From assembly GCF_002531935.1 (NCBI RefSeq), contig NZ_NWSV01000007.1, forward strand, positions 210,250 through 274,249: a stretch of 64,000 bases of DNA. The letters run 5' to 3'. Positions 28,749-37,276 of the stretch are shown here, one piece after another (position 1 is the first letter of the stretch; each line of letters begins with the position of its first letter). The notes under the pieces are model-generated. The model was given only the letters and a program-made list of their open reading frames with translations, was not told where the DNA came from and did no database searches. The position numbers and the translations under genes are program-made. Source of the stretch: Rhizobium chutanense. Lineage in GTDB: Bacteria; Pseudomonadota; Alphaproteobacteria; Rhizobiales; Rhizobiaceae.

Positions 28749-30218
28749 TCAACCGACCGAGCCTTCCAGCGAGATGCTGATCAGCTTCTGCGCCTCGACG
28801 GCGAACTCCATCGGCAGTTCCTGCAGGACTTCCTTGACGAAGCCGTTGACGATCAGGGCGATTGCCGCTTCGGTGGGGATGCCGCGCTGCAGGCAGTAGA
28901 ACAGCTGGTCCTCGGAGATTTTCGAGGTCGTCGCTTCATGCTCGAACTGCGCCGTCGAGTTCTTCGCCTCGATGTAGGGCACGGTATGAGCGCCGCACTT
29001 GTCGCCGATCAGGAGCGAATCGCACTGGGTGAAGTTGCGCGCGTTCGACGCCTTGCGGTGGGCCGAAACCTGGCCGCGATAGGTGTTGTTGGACACGCCG
29101 GCGGCGATGCCCTTGGAGACGATGCGGCTCGACGTGTTCTTGCCGAGATGGATCATCTTGGTGCCGCTGTCGATCTGCTGATGGCCGTTGGAGACGGCGA
29201 TCGAGTAGAACTCGCCGCGGCTGTCGTCGCCGCGCAGGATGCAGGACGGATATTTCCAGGTGATCGCCGAGCCGGTTTCGACCTGCGTCCAGGAAATCTT
29301 CGACCGGTCGCCACGGCAATCGCCGCGCTTGGTGACGAAGTTGTAGATGCCGCCCTTGCCTTCCTTGTCACCGGGATACCAGTTCTGGACGGTGGAATAC
29401 TTGATCTCGGCATCGTCGAGCGCAACCAGCTCGACCACGGCCGCATGCAGCTGGTTTTCGTCGCGCTGCGGTGCCGTGCAGCCTTCGAGGTAGGAAACGT
29501 AGGCGCCTTCTTCCGCGATGATCAGCGTGCGCTCGAACTGGCCGGTGCCCTTCTCGTTGATGCGGAAATAGGTGGACAGCTCCATCGGGCAGCGAACGCC
29601 CTTCGGCACGAAGACGAAAGAGCCGTCGGTAAAGACCGCGGAGTTCAGCGTCGCATAGTAGTTGTCGCTCGTCGGCACCACGGAGCCGAGATATTTCTGC
29701 ACCAGTTCCGGATGCTCGCGGATGGCTTCCGAGATCGACATGAAGATCACGCCGGCCTTCTTCAACTCCGCCTTGAAGGTGGTGACGACCGAAACGCTGT
29801 CGAAAACGGCGTCGACGGCGATCTTCGGCTTCTCGACGCCGGCAAGGATCTCCTGCTCGCGCAGAGGAATGCCGAGTTTCTCGTAAACCTTCAACAGCTC
29901 AGGATCGACCTCGTCGAGCGACTTCGGGCCCGGCGTGCTCTTCGGCGCGGCGTAATAATGAATGTCGTTGAAATCGATCTTCGGATAATCGACGCGCGCC
30001 CAGGTCGGCTCTTCCAGCGTCAGCCAGCGCCGATAGGCTTCGAGGCGCCATTCCAGCATCCATTCCGGTTCCTGCTTCTTGGCCGAAATGAAGCGGATGA
30101 TATCCTCGGACAGGCCTTTCGGCGCCTTGTCCATTTCGATGACGGTCTCGAAACCGTATTTGTACTGGTCCACATCGATCAGGCGCACCTGGTCGATCGT
30201 TTCCTGCACGGCAGCCAT
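28749..30218 (-). CDS. sufB: Fe-S cluster scaffold subunit SufB
   Basis: A 489-residue SufB, the scaffold subunit on which clusters form with SufC and SufD. Typical segments are [80 protein letters not shown] and [21 protein letters not shown], with the C-terminal [19 protein letters not shown]. The Cys in EGC and in CDSL are the residues usually discussed as sulfur acceptors or ligands. GGAGAATGAG precedes the ATG at 30218. It follows nifS by 144 bp. Confidence 0.97.
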   Translation of the reverse strand: MAAVQETIDQVRLIDVDQYKYGFETVIEMDKAPKGLSEDIIRFISAKKQEPEWMLEWRLEAYRRWLTLEEPTWARVDYPKIDFNDIHYYAAPKSTPGPKSLDEVDPELLKVYEKLGIPLREQEILAGVEKPKIAVDAVFDSVSVVTTFKAELKKAGVIFMSISEAIREHPELVQKYLGSVVPTSDNYYATLNSAVFTDGSFVFVPKGVRCPMELSTYFRINEKGTGQFERTLIIAEEGAYVSYLEGCTAPQRDENQLHAAVVELVALDDAEIKYSTVQNWYPGDKEGKGGIYNFVTKRGDCRGDRSKISWTQVETGSAITWKYPSCILRGDDSRGEFYSIAVSNGHQQIDSGTKMIHLGKNTSSRIVSKGIAAGVSNNTYRGQVSAHRKASNARNFTQCDSLLIGDKCGAHTVPYIEAKNSTAQFEHEATTSKISEDQLFYCLQRGIPTEAAIALIVNGFVKEVLQELPMEFAVEAQKLISISLEGSVG

Positions 30219-30327
30219 CTCATTCTCCAATCTCGCCGGATACAAGGTCCGGCAGCTTGTAGCGTTTGGGCAATTGTCTTGCCCCTCATGTAAGACGCCA
30301 AAAGGGACTTTTCAGCCCGATTGGCAA

Positions 30328-30347
30328 GCGGAAATTTGTCTTTCCGC
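30328..30347 (-). terminator. Hairpin between nifS and sufB
   Basis: GCGGAAA and TTTCCGC form a 7-bp stem with a 6-nt loop 16 nt after the nifS stop. It might attenuate nifS-suf transcription or stabilise a processed end. There is no T-tract on the minus strand. Confidence 0.35.
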
Positions 30348-30362
30348 AAGTTTTGAGGCGGG

Positions 30363-31529
30363 TCAGGCCGCCTCGCCCGCCGACCTTCGCCGGCAGGCGA
30401 TCTTCGCAAAAGCCGCAATCGCCCGGTCGATATCCTCTTCGGTCGTCGAAAAGCCGAGCGAGATCCGCAGCGCCCCGAGCTTGGCGTCACGTCCCATCGC
30501 CGTCAGCACATGGCTTTCGCCGAGCCGTCCCGACGAGCAGGCAGAACCCGCCGAAAGCGCCACGCCTTCGAGATCGAAGGCGATCTGTCCGGTCTCCGCC
30601 TTCAGCCCCGGCAGGGTGAAAAAGATCGTGTTGGTGACGCGCTCGCCGCCAGCGCCGTGGATGATCACATCGGCTGCCGCCCGGCGCATGCCGGCTTCCA
30701 GCCGCTCGCGCAAGGCGCCGATCGCCGCATTGCGCGCCTCGAATTCGCAGGCCGCCGCCTCCGCCGCCGCACCGAAGCCGATCAGCGCCAGGGAGTTCTG
30801 TGTCCCCGACCGGTGACCGCGCTCCTGCCCGCCGCCTTGGATCAGCGGCCGCGGCATCAGCGCCTCGCCGCGCGCAATCAGCGCGCCGGCGCCCTTCGGC
30901 CCGCCGATCTTGTGCGACGAGACGATCATGAAGTCGGCGCCGATCCTGCCGATGTCGAGCCCGATGCGGCCGGCCGCCTGCACGGCATCGACGACGAAAA
31001 GCCCGCCATGGGCGTGCACGATTTTTGCCGCTGCCTCCACGGGCTGGACGATACCCGTCTCATTGTTGACGAGCATGATGGCGACCATCGGCAGGCCGGC
31101 GGCCTTGTCATGGGCATCGAGCAGGCTAGCGAGCGCATTGAGGTCGACGATGCCGGCTTCCGTTACCGGGATTTCCGTCATCGTCTCTTTGGCGAAACGG
31201 CCGCCTTCGCGCACCGCCGGATGCTCGATCGCCGAAAAATAGAGATGTCCGAGCCGCAACGGCGTGCGGCCCATGCGGAAATCCGGCGTCAGCACCAGAT
31301 TGGCGGCCTCGGTCGCGCCGCTGGTGAAGACCACATTGCCGGCGTCGGTGCCCACCAGGGCCGCCACTTTGCGCCGTGCGCATTCGATGGCAGCGCGGGC
31401 GGCGCGGCCTTCGCCGTGGACGGAATTTGGATTGCCGAAAATGTCGATGGCGCGCATGATCGCCTCGCGCGCTGCGGGGTGCAGCGGCGCTGTGGCATTC
31501 CAGTCGAGATAAAGGCGTGGCGGCGCCAT
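30363..31529 (-). CDS. Cysteine desulfurase, NifS/IscS type
   Basis: A 388-residue class I PLP cysteine desulfurase that heads the suf operon. It begins RLYLDWNATAPLHPAAREA; the PLP Lys207 is in VSSHKIGGPKG, and the catalytic Cys331 lies in the long loop SAGSACSSGRLGESHV. This differs from SufS, so the operon encodes two desulfurases of different classes. It may provide sulfur for Fe-S clusters or tRNA thiolation. The promoter upstream overlaps Irr- and RirA-like operators. The start at 31529 gives the normal length. Confidence 0.93.
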   Translation of the reverse strand: MAPPRLYLDWNATAPLHPAAREAIMRAIDIFGNPNSVHGEGRAARAAIECARRKVAALVGTDAGNVVFTSGATEAANLVLTPDFRMGRTPLRLGHLYFSAIEHPAVREGGRFAKETMTEIPVTEAGIVDLNALASLLDAHDKAAGLPMVAIMLVNNETGIVQPVEAAAKIVHAHGGLFVVDAVQAAGRIGLDIGRIGADFMIVSSHKIGGPKGAGALIARGEALMPRPLIQGGGQERGHRSGTQNSLALIGFGAAAEAAACEFEARNAAIGALRERLEAGMRRAAADVIIHGAGGERVTNTIFFTLPGLKAETGQIAFDLEGVALSAGSACSSGRLGESHVLTAMGRDAKLGALRISLGFSTTEEDIDRAIAAFAKIACRRRSAGEAA

Positions 31530-31643
31530 GATCTTCAGTCCTGCGCTTGACGAGCTTGCTTCAGCACCCGCGGCTCATTTTTCTTGAAATTTCCGCCGGG
31601 CTTGCCTTATGACACATTCCACGATGCGTGGATCGCCATGCAA

Positions 31644-31662
31644 GTTTCGAATTGTTCTAAAC
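31644..31662. promoter_or_regulatory. Irr-type iron control element (ICE)
   Basis: GTTTCGAA-TTG-TTCTAAAC is an inverted repeat with one mismatch and matches the TTTAGAA-N3-TTCTAAA pattern known for Irr boxes. A third half-site, TTTAGAA, follows at 31668-31674. The box overlaps the predicted start of nifS-suf transcription. Irr is an iron/haem-responsive regulator in rhizobia. Confidence 0.7.
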
Positions 31663-31665
31663 TGC

Positions 31666-31694
31666 GTTTTAGAAAAGCTGACAACACTAGTCAA
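31666..31694 (-). promoter_or_regulatory. Promoter of nifS-suf operon
   Basis: Read on the minus strand: TTGACT (31694-31689), a 17-bp spacer and TAAAAC (31671-31666). The start would be near 31659, giving a leader of about 130 nt before nifS. Confidence 0.65.
31679..31693. promoter_or_regulatory. RirA-type iron-responsive operator (IRO)
   Basis: TGACAACACTAGTCA matches the rhizobial IRO consensus TGA-N9-TCA, extended here to TGAC-N7-GTCA. It covers the -35 region of the nifS-suf promoter. RirA is the Fe-S-containing iron repressor of Rhizobium and is known to act on suf genes in relatives. Confidence 0.65.
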
Positions 31695-31746
31695 GTCATG
31701 TTGTCGTCCAACGCAGCGCGAACGCGAAATAAAACCCGGAGTACCA

Positions 31747-32424
31747 ATGCCCGAAGTTATTTTCAACGGCCCAGCCGGCCGTCTTGAAGGCCGCTACCAG
31801 CCCTCCAAGGAAAAAAGCGCGCCCATCGCTCTCATCCTGCATCCGCATCCGCAGTTCGGCGGCACGATGAACAATCAGATCGTCTACCAGCTCTTCTACA
31901 TGTTCCAGAAGCGCGGGTTCACGACCCTGCGCTTCAATTTCCGGGGCATCGGCCGCAGCCAGGGCGAATTCGACCACGGCGCCGGCGAACTCTCGGACGC
32001 CGCCTCCGCGCTCGACTGGGTGCAGAGCCTGCATCCCGATTCGAAGACCTGCTGGGTCGCCGGTTATTCCTTCGGCTCCTGGATCGGCATGCAGCTGCTG
32101 ATGCGCCGGCCGGAGATCGAGGGCTTCATGTCGATCGCGCCGCAGCCCAACACATACGACTTCTCCTTCCTGGCGCCCTGCCCCTCCTCCGGCCTGATCA
32201 TCAACGGCGAGGCCGACAAGGTGGCGCCGGAAAAGGATGTCAACGGCCTTGTGGAGAAACTGAAGACCCAGAAGGGCATCCTCATCACCCACCGCACCGT
32301 TTCCAACGCCAACCACTTCTTCAACGGCCAGGTGGAAACGCTGATGGGCGAATGCGAGGATTATCTCGACCGCCGCCTCAACGGCGAACTGGTGCCGGAA
32401 CCGGCCGCCAAACGGATCCGCTGA
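31747..32424 (+). CDS. Alpha/beta hydrolase
   Basis: A 225-residue cytoplasmic alpha/beta hydrolase of the short (dienelactone-hydrolase-like) kind. The oxyanion region is ALILHPHPQFGGTMNN, the strand-5 nucleophile elbow reads AGYSFGSWIG (Ser), the acid is probably Asp in NGEADKVAPEKD, and the His lies in NANHFFNG. Proteins with HPHPQFGGTM are widespread in proteobacteria with no fixed substrate. GGAG lies 6 nt before the ATG at 31747. It is divergent from nifS-suf and shares the iron-operator region, so iron may affect it too. Confidence 0.9.
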   Translation: MPEVIFNGPAGRLEGRYQPSKEKSAPIALILHPHPQFGGTMNNQIVYQLFYMFQKRGFTTLRFNFRGIGRSQGEFDHGAGELSDAASALDWVQSLHPDSKTCWVAGYSFGSWIGMQLLMRRPEIEGFMSIAPQPNTYDFSFLAPCPSSGLIINGEADKVAPEKDVNGLVEKLKTQKGILITHRTVSNANHFFNGQVETLMGECEDYLDRRLNGELVPEPAAKRIR

Positions 32425-32433
32425 CGCATAGCG

Positions 32434-32465
32434 CCGGCTCGTCTTCCCCTGAGAAGGCGAGCCGG
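32434..32465 (+). terminator. Hairpin after alpha/beta hydrolase gene
   Basis: CCGGCTCG-T-CTTC pairs with GAAG-G-CGAGCCGG to give a 13-bp stem with one T-G pair and a 6-nt loop, 9 nt after the stop. No T-tract follows. Confidence 0.55.
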
Positions 32466-32508
32466 GACGCCACCCGCCGATTGTGCCGGAACAGATCACC
32501 TATCGTGT

Positions 32509-32524
32509 TGCAATATATATTGCA
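32509..32524. promoter_or_regulatory. 16-bp perfect palindrome upstream of acyltransferase
   Basis: TGCAATATATATTGCA is a perfect palindrome 44 bp before the acyltransferase start. Its TATATT could serve as a -10 element, so a repressor here would block the promoter. The regulator is not known. Confidence 0.55.
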
Positions 32525-32568
32525 GTGCGGTAGGGTCCTCGCGATCCTAACTAAAGCGAGGTCCGCAA

Positions 32569-33744
32569 ATGACCAAGTCGTTCGGGGAAGTCCTGGATAA
32601 GTATAGGGGTATTGGTCCGGGGTTCGACTTTCTTCGAATTGGGCTCGCCTTTTCTATCGTATTGACGCATTCGTTTTTGCTGACGCGGAATGATGCCTTC
32701 ATCAGAGGCTCGGTATTCTGGTTTACCGAATACGCTCTTGTTCCGATGTTTTTCGCCCTGAGCGGATTTCTGATTGCCGGCAGCGCCCAGCGCCTGAGCC
32801 TCCCGAATTTTCTGATCAATCGCGGCTTGCGCATCGTTCCGGCACTTGCCGTCGATATCGTCGTGTGTTCGCTGATCATCGGACCGATCGTGACGATCGT
32901 CTATCACGCCGAATATTTTACCGATCCGCGGTTCTTCAAATACTTCCTGAATATCGTCGGCTGGATCCATTACGAGCTGCCGGGCGTCTTCCAGGACAAT
33001 CCGAGCCAGCGGGTCAACGGCGCTCTGTGGACGGTTCCATGGGAGATCTTCTGCTACATCATCATGTCGTTCCTGATGATCACCGCCATCGTGAAGACGC
33101 GCTACAAGCTGCTCGGCGTAACGATCGCCTACATCGTCATCGGTCTCATCGTGCAGAAGATGCCCTATCTGTTGCCCGGTTCAATCAAGCCGATCGCTCG
33201 CTTCCTGTTCATGAGTCGCGGCTCCCAGCTGATCACGGCCTTCATGATGGGCATCGTCGTCTTTCAGTTCAAAGCGGTCATTCCGCATTCCCGCTGGCTG
33301 TTCGCCGCCGCCTGCCTGGTTTGCATCGTCGCCATTCTCACCCTCGACAGCCGGGCGGTGGAGTCGGTAATCAACCGGCCGATCGTCATCACCTCGCTCG
33401 TCTACATCACCGTCTTCATCGGCTTGTCTGAGGTGCCCATTCCGGCCTTTTTCAGGAAGGGCGACTATTCCTACGGCGTCTATCTCTACCATGATCCGTT
33501 CCTGCAGATCTGGATCAGCGCGTTCCCCTCACTCTTTCTCTACCCGAAATATGGTGCGCTGGCGCTCTATATGGTCGGTCTGCCCTCGGCTCTCGCCGTC
33601 GCGGTGCTGTCCTGGCATTTCATCGAGAAACCGATCCTCGGCCTTCGCAAGAAATTCTCGTTCATCGCCCAGGTCCGGGGCGTCGAGAATGGCAATCACG
33701 CTGGACATGGATCCAATGTCCGGCCGGTCGCGGTCAAAAGTTAG
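32569..33744 (+). CDS. Acyltransferase family 3 (OafA/NodX-like) membrane protein
   Basis: A 391-residue inner-membrane acyltransferase with about ten hydrophobic segments. It starts GFDFLRIGLAFSIVLTHSF, with the catalytic His of the family in THS, and continues FFALSGFLIAG, RGLRIVPAL, NGALWTVPWEI and YSYGVYLYHDPFLQ. Family members O-acetylate exported polysaccharides, lipopolysaccharide or Nod factors. No other polysaccharide gene is near, so the acceptor is unknown. The 3' end overlaps the convergent GNAT gene by 11 bp. A 16-bp palindrome precedes it. Confidence 0.9.
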   Translation: MTKSFGEVLDKYRGIGPGFDFLRIGLAFSIVLTHSFLLTRNDAFIRGSVFWFTEYALVPMFFALSGFLIAGSAQRLSLPNFLINRGLRIVPALAVDIVVCSLIIGPIVTIVYHAEYFTDPRFFKYFLNIVGWIHYELPGVFQDNPSQRVNGALWTVPWEIFCYIIMSFLMITAIVKTRYKLLGVTIAYIVIGLIVQKMPYLLPGSIKPIARFLFMSRGSQLITAFMMGIVVFQFKAVIPHSRWLFAAACLVCIVAILTLDSRAVESVINRPIVITSLVYITVFIGLSEVPIPAFFRKGDYSYGVYLYHDPFLQIWISAFPSLFLYPKYGALALYMVGLPSALAVAVLSWHFIEKPILGLRKKFSFIAQVRGVENGNHAGHGSNVRPVAVKS

Positions 33745-34267
33745 GGCTTTGCCGGCGCATATCCGCGGTGAGTTCAAAAGCTGGGTCAAGCACTCCATCG
33801 ATCAGGATCGGCGCGCGTTCGCGCATGCCGATCTTCTGGAGGACGCGTTGCGAGGCGATGTTTTCGGGATGCGTGAAGGCGATGAAGCCGGATGCCAACT
33901 GCTTCTCAAAGAACCAGTCTGAAAGCGCTAACGCCGCCTCGGTCGCTAAGCCCTTGCCCCAAGCCTCCTCGCGCAGGGAATAGCCAAGTTCGAAGTGTTC
34001 GCCCCTGAACTTCGAAATCCCCGCGCGGCCGATGAATTGGCCATCCTCGGCGATAATCTTGTATTTGGTCGTGCCGTCGCGTGCCTGTTCCCCGAACCAG
34101 CCCCGCAGCCGCTCTTCGGCCTTTTCGAGACTCCACGGCGCGCTGCCGGGCAGATATCGGGTCGTCGCCATGGTCGAATGCAACTGCTGCACCAGCGCCG
34201 CATCGCCTTCGTCCCACATGACGAAGCTGAGCCGTGGCGTCTTCAGTATGACCTGCTGCTCTCTCAT
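33734..34267 (-). CDS. RimJ/RimL-type GNAT acetyltransferase
   Basis: A 177-residue GNAT acetyltransferase of the RimJ/RimL group (Acetyltransf_3). It opens [20 protein letters not shown], with the acetyl-CoA-binding region [20 protein letters not shown] and the typical [16 protein letters not shown]. Members acetylate protein N-termini or small amines; the target is unknown. Its ATG overlaps the anmK stop by four bases, so both genes are translated from one message. The 3' end overlaps the convergent acyltransferase gene. Confidence 0.9.
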   Translation of the reverse strand: MREQQVILKTPRLSFVMWDEGDAALVQQLHSTMATTRYLPGSAPWSLEKAEERLRGWFGEQARDGTTKYKIIAEDGQFIGRAGISKFRGEHFELGYSLREEAWGKGLATEAALALSDWFFEKQLASGFIAFTHPENIASQRVLQKIGMRERAPILIDGVLDPAFELTADMRRQSPNF

Positions 34268-35382
34268 GGCCTTGCCAGCACCCCGCCGCTGACTGGGGCG
34301 GCGACCCCCGTCGTGCCGGGAAACGTCAACGGCAGCCCGTCCAGCGAGCGGACGGCGAGATAGGCCCAGGCCTCGGCTTCCATCGCATCGCCGTCGAAGC
34401 CGGCCTGTTCGGCGGTCAACACCTTCGAGCCCAGCCTTTCGGCCATGGCCGAGAACTCCGCCATGAGGGTGGCGTTCAGCCGCCCGCCGCCGCAGACGAT
34501 ATAGATCGACGGGCTCTCGGGCAGGAAACCGGCGGATTTGATGATCGAGGCGGCGGCGACATGGGCGAGTGTGCGGGCGCCGTCCTCGAGGCTTGCCTCC
34601 TCCGGCCGAAGCGGCGCAAAATCGCCGCGGTCAAGTGAGCGGCGAACATTGCCGCGAAAGAACGGGCTTGCCAGATAGCGTTCCGCAAGAGCGGCCACGA
34701 CCTTGCCGCGCCCGCCGATCTCGCCGCCGGGATCATAGGTTTTGCCGGTCTGCATCTCCACCCATTGGTCGATCAGCGTATTGCCCGGCCCGCTGTCGAA
34801 GGCCGCGATCCGGCCATCCCCACCGATAAAGGTCAGATTCGAGATGCCGCCGATATTGACGAAACACACCGCCTGCACCGCTTGCTGGAATTTTCCTGCG
34901 AGTGCCGCGTGATAGGCCGGCACCAGCGGCGCGCCCTGCCCGCCATGAAGCATGTCGTTGGCGCGCATGTCATAGACCACCGATATGCCGGTCCGGCGCG
35001 CCAATTCCCCTCCATCGCCGATCTGGATCGTCAATCCTTCGTCGGGGCGATGGAGCACTGTCTGGCCATGAAAACCGAGAACATCGATGGCATCGGCAGA
35101 AAGCCCGAAACGCTCCAGAAATGCCGTAACGGCAGCTGCATGCCGCAAGGTCAGTTCAAGCTCGATCCGGCGAAGTTCCTCCGGCCGTTCACGCCGGTCG
35201 CGCAGCGGCCGCGCCAGCTCCAGCGCCCGTTTCAGCCGCCCGCGAAAATCGGCGTCATAGGGCACGCCCATGAAAGGCCCGCGTTCGATGAAGCCGCGGC
35301 CGTCGGTCCTGAGCAGCGCGACGTCGATTCCGTCCATCGACGTGCCGCTCATCAGGCCGATCGCAGTCCTGATGACGTCCAT
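34264..35382 (-). CDS. anmK: Anhydro-N-acetylmuramic acid kinase
   Basis: A 372-residue sugar kinase of peptidoglycan recycling. It hydrolyses and phosphorylates 1,6-anhydroMurNAc to MurNAc-6-phosphate. The start [22 protein letters not shown] is diagnostic, followed by [42 protein letters not shown] and [11 protein letters not shown], together the ASKHA ATP-binding fold. GGGAGG precedes the ATG. It is coupled to the downstream GNAT gene by an ATGA overlap and is divergent from tyrS. Confidence 0.96.
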   Translation of the reverse strand: MDVIRTAIGLMSGTSMDGIDVALLRTDGRGFIERGPFMGVPYDADFRGRLKRALELARPLRDRRERPEELRRIELELTLRHAAAVTAFLERFGLSADAIDVLGFHGQTVLHRPDEGLTIQIGDGGELARRTGISVVYDMRANDMLHGGQGAPLVPAYHAALAGKFQQAVQAVCFVNIGGISNLTFIGGDGRIAAFDSGPGNTLIDQWVEMQTGKTYDPGGEIGGRGKVVAALAERYLASPFFRGNVRRSLDRGDFAPLRPEEASLEDGARTLAHVAAASIIKSAGFLPESPSIYIVCGGGRLNATLMAEFSAMAERLGSKVLTAEQAGFDGDAMEAEAWAYLAVRSLDGLPLTFPGTTGVAAPVSGGVLARP

Positions 35383-35512
35383 GCGGCTTGCCTCCCTGCG
35401 ATTCCCGGATGCACTTTTATAAAAACAGTGCTAAACGCGCCGCGACAGATCAACAACAACGAACTTGCGCAAGCCCCAGCGGTCGAGCGCAGATACTCAA
35501 GAGACGAAACCC

Positions 35513-36769
35513 ATGTCCGAGTTCAAGTCCGATTTCCTCCGCACCCTGAAAGAGCGCGGCTTCATTCATCAGATCTCTGATGAAAGCGGCCTCGACGACC
35601 TCTTCGCCAAGGAAACCGTGACGGCCTATATCGGCTATGACCCGACGGCATCCAGCCTCCATGTCGGCCATCTCACGCAGATCATGATGCTGCACTGGCT
35701 GCAGGCGACGGGCCACCGCCCGATCTCGCTGATGGGCGGCGGCACCGGCATGGTCGGCGATCCCTCCTTCAAAGAGGAGGCCCGCAAGCTGATGACGATC
35801 GAGACGATCGAAGAAAATATCGCATCGATCAAGCGCTGCTTTTCGAACTATCTCGATTACGGCAAGCCCGGCAACGCCGCGCTGATGATCAACAATGCCG
35901 AATGGCTGCGTACGTTGAATTACCTGGAGTTCCTGCGCGATGTCGGCCGCCATTTCTCGGTCAACCGAATGCTGTCCTTCGACAGTGTGAAGACGCGCCT
36001 TGACCGCGAGCAGTCGCTCTCCTTCCTGGAATTCAATTACATGATCCTCCAGGCCTATGATTTCGTCGAGCTCGCCAAACGCTACGACTGCCGCCTGCAG
36101 ATGGGCGGTTCGGACCAATGGGGCAATATCGTCAACGGCATCGATCTCGGTCACCGCATGGGGACGCAGCAGCTTTACGCCCTGACTTCGCCGCTGCTGA
36201 CGACATCGTCCGGCGCCAAGATGGGCAAGTCGGCGACGGGCGCTATCTGGCTGAACGCCGATATGCTCTCGGCCTATGATTTCTGGCAATATTGGCGCAA
36301 CACCGAGGATGCCGACGTCTCGCGCTTCCTGAAGCTGTACACGACGCTGCCGATGGATGAAATCGCTCGTCTTTCGGCGCTCGGCGGTTCGGAGATCAAC
36401 GAGGTCAAGAAGATCCTCGCGACCGAAGTGACGGCGATCCTGCACGGGCGCGAGGCGGCTGAACAGGCCGCCGAAACGGCGCGCAAAACTTTCGAAGAAG
36501 GCGGCCTTTCCGACAACCTGCCGTCTGTCGAGGTTCCCGCATCCGAACTCGACGCCGGCATCGGTTTGCTGTCGCTGATCGTTCGGGCCGGCCTGGCCGC
36601 GTCGAATGGCGAAGCCCGCCGTCACGTCCAAGGCGGCGCTGTCCGCATCAACGACGAGGCCGTCAGCGACGAACGGAAGATGATCGGCAGCGGCGAAATC
36701 ACCGCCGACGGCATCATCAAGCTCTCGCTCGGCAAGAAGAAGCACATCCTGATCCGTCGCGCGGCGTAA
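35513..36769 (+). CDS. tyrS: Tyrosyl-tRNA synthetase
   Basis: A 418-residue class I aminoacyl-tRNA synthetase. The HIGH motif appears as SSLHVGHL, and KMSKS as [27 protein letters not shown] is the tyrosine-binding signature. The C-terminal 80 residues carry an S4-like RNA-binding domain ([21 protein letters not shown]). It is complete and essential. The ATG at 35513 follows GAGACGAAACC; the frame extends 16 codons further upstream without support. A strong terminator follows, so the gene is monocistronic. Confidence 0.97.
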   Translation: MSEFKSDFLRTLKERGFIHQISDESGLDDLFAKETVTAYIGYDPTASSLHVGHLTQIMMLHWLQATGHRPISLMGGGTGMVGDPSFKEEARKLMTIETIEENIASIKRCFSNYLDYGKPGNAALMINNAEWLRTLNYLEFLRDVGRHFSVNRMLSFDSVKTRLDREQSLSFLEFNYMILQAYDFVELAKRYDCRLQMGGSDQWGNIVNGIDLGHRMGTQQLYALTSPLLTTSSGAKMGKSATGAIWLNADMLSAYDFWQYWRNTEDADVSRFLKLYTTLPMDEIARLSALGGSEINEVKKILATEVTAILHGREAAEQAAETARKTFEEGGLSDNLPSVEVPASELDAGIGLLSLIVRAGLAASNGEARRHVQGGAVRINDEAVSDERKMIGSGEITADGIIKLSLGKKKHILIRRAA

Positions 36770-36794
36770 GCGGCTTCAAGTGTGAACGGATATG

Positions 36795-36824
36795 AAAGCC
36801 GGCGGCCTCGCCGGCTTTTTCTTT
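36795..36824 (+). terminator. Terminator of tyrS
   Basis: AAAGCCGGCG-GCCT-CGCCGGCTTT is a perfect 10-bp stem with a 4-nt loop followed by TTCTTTG, 25 nt after tyrS. Confidence 0.92.
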
Positions 36825-36850
36825 GTTAGCCCCTGCATCAGCGAACAAGA

Positions 36851-37135
36851 TCATTCAGCTCTTTGCTGACCTTCACCGTCATTCCGTTCGGTTTCTCGAA
36901 GCAGATAGCCCGGCGGATCGATATTTGAAGCGGGCTTCATCCGCGACCACCAGCTGATCGAGAAGATCGGCGGCGTCACCGTCGCGTCGAGGGGAACGGC
37001 GAGGATGTGGCCGGAGCGGGTGGGCTGGGGCGGTTTTGGCCGGTCGCCCTTTTCCGCAGAATACGAAGCCTGATGGCCGACCGTGACGGCGATCACGATG
37101 GCGGATGCAAAAGAGACTGTCCGAGCACGCCGCAT
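36851..37135 (-). CDS. Small hypothetical exported protein
   Basis: A 94-residue protein with a probable Sec signal, MRRARTVSFASAIVIAVTVG, cut near SYSA (about residue 26). The mature part is Pro-rich and charged (EKGDRPKPPQPTRSGH, DPPGYLLRETERNDGEGQQ). No family is recognised. GGAGAATGCC directly precedes the ATG, which is the main reason to accept it. It lies about 140 bp downstream of the large AsmA-like gene on the same strand and may be read from the same message or independently. Confidence 0.55.
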   Translation of the reverse strand: MRRARTVSFASAIVIAVTVGHQASYSAEKGDRPKPPQPTRSGHILAVPLDATVTPPIFSISWWSRMKPASNIDPPGYLLRETERNDGEGQQRAE

Positions 37136-37276
37136 GGCATTCTCCGCCGGCCATCACTTTCTGGCCGAAACCCCACATTACATCAGTATTCACTAAAATA
37201 CTTCAGCGTCGACGACGAAATTGCCGGCAGGCGACCGAACGGATGATCCGGATTCGCGAGGAAGCCCTCGCCTGCT

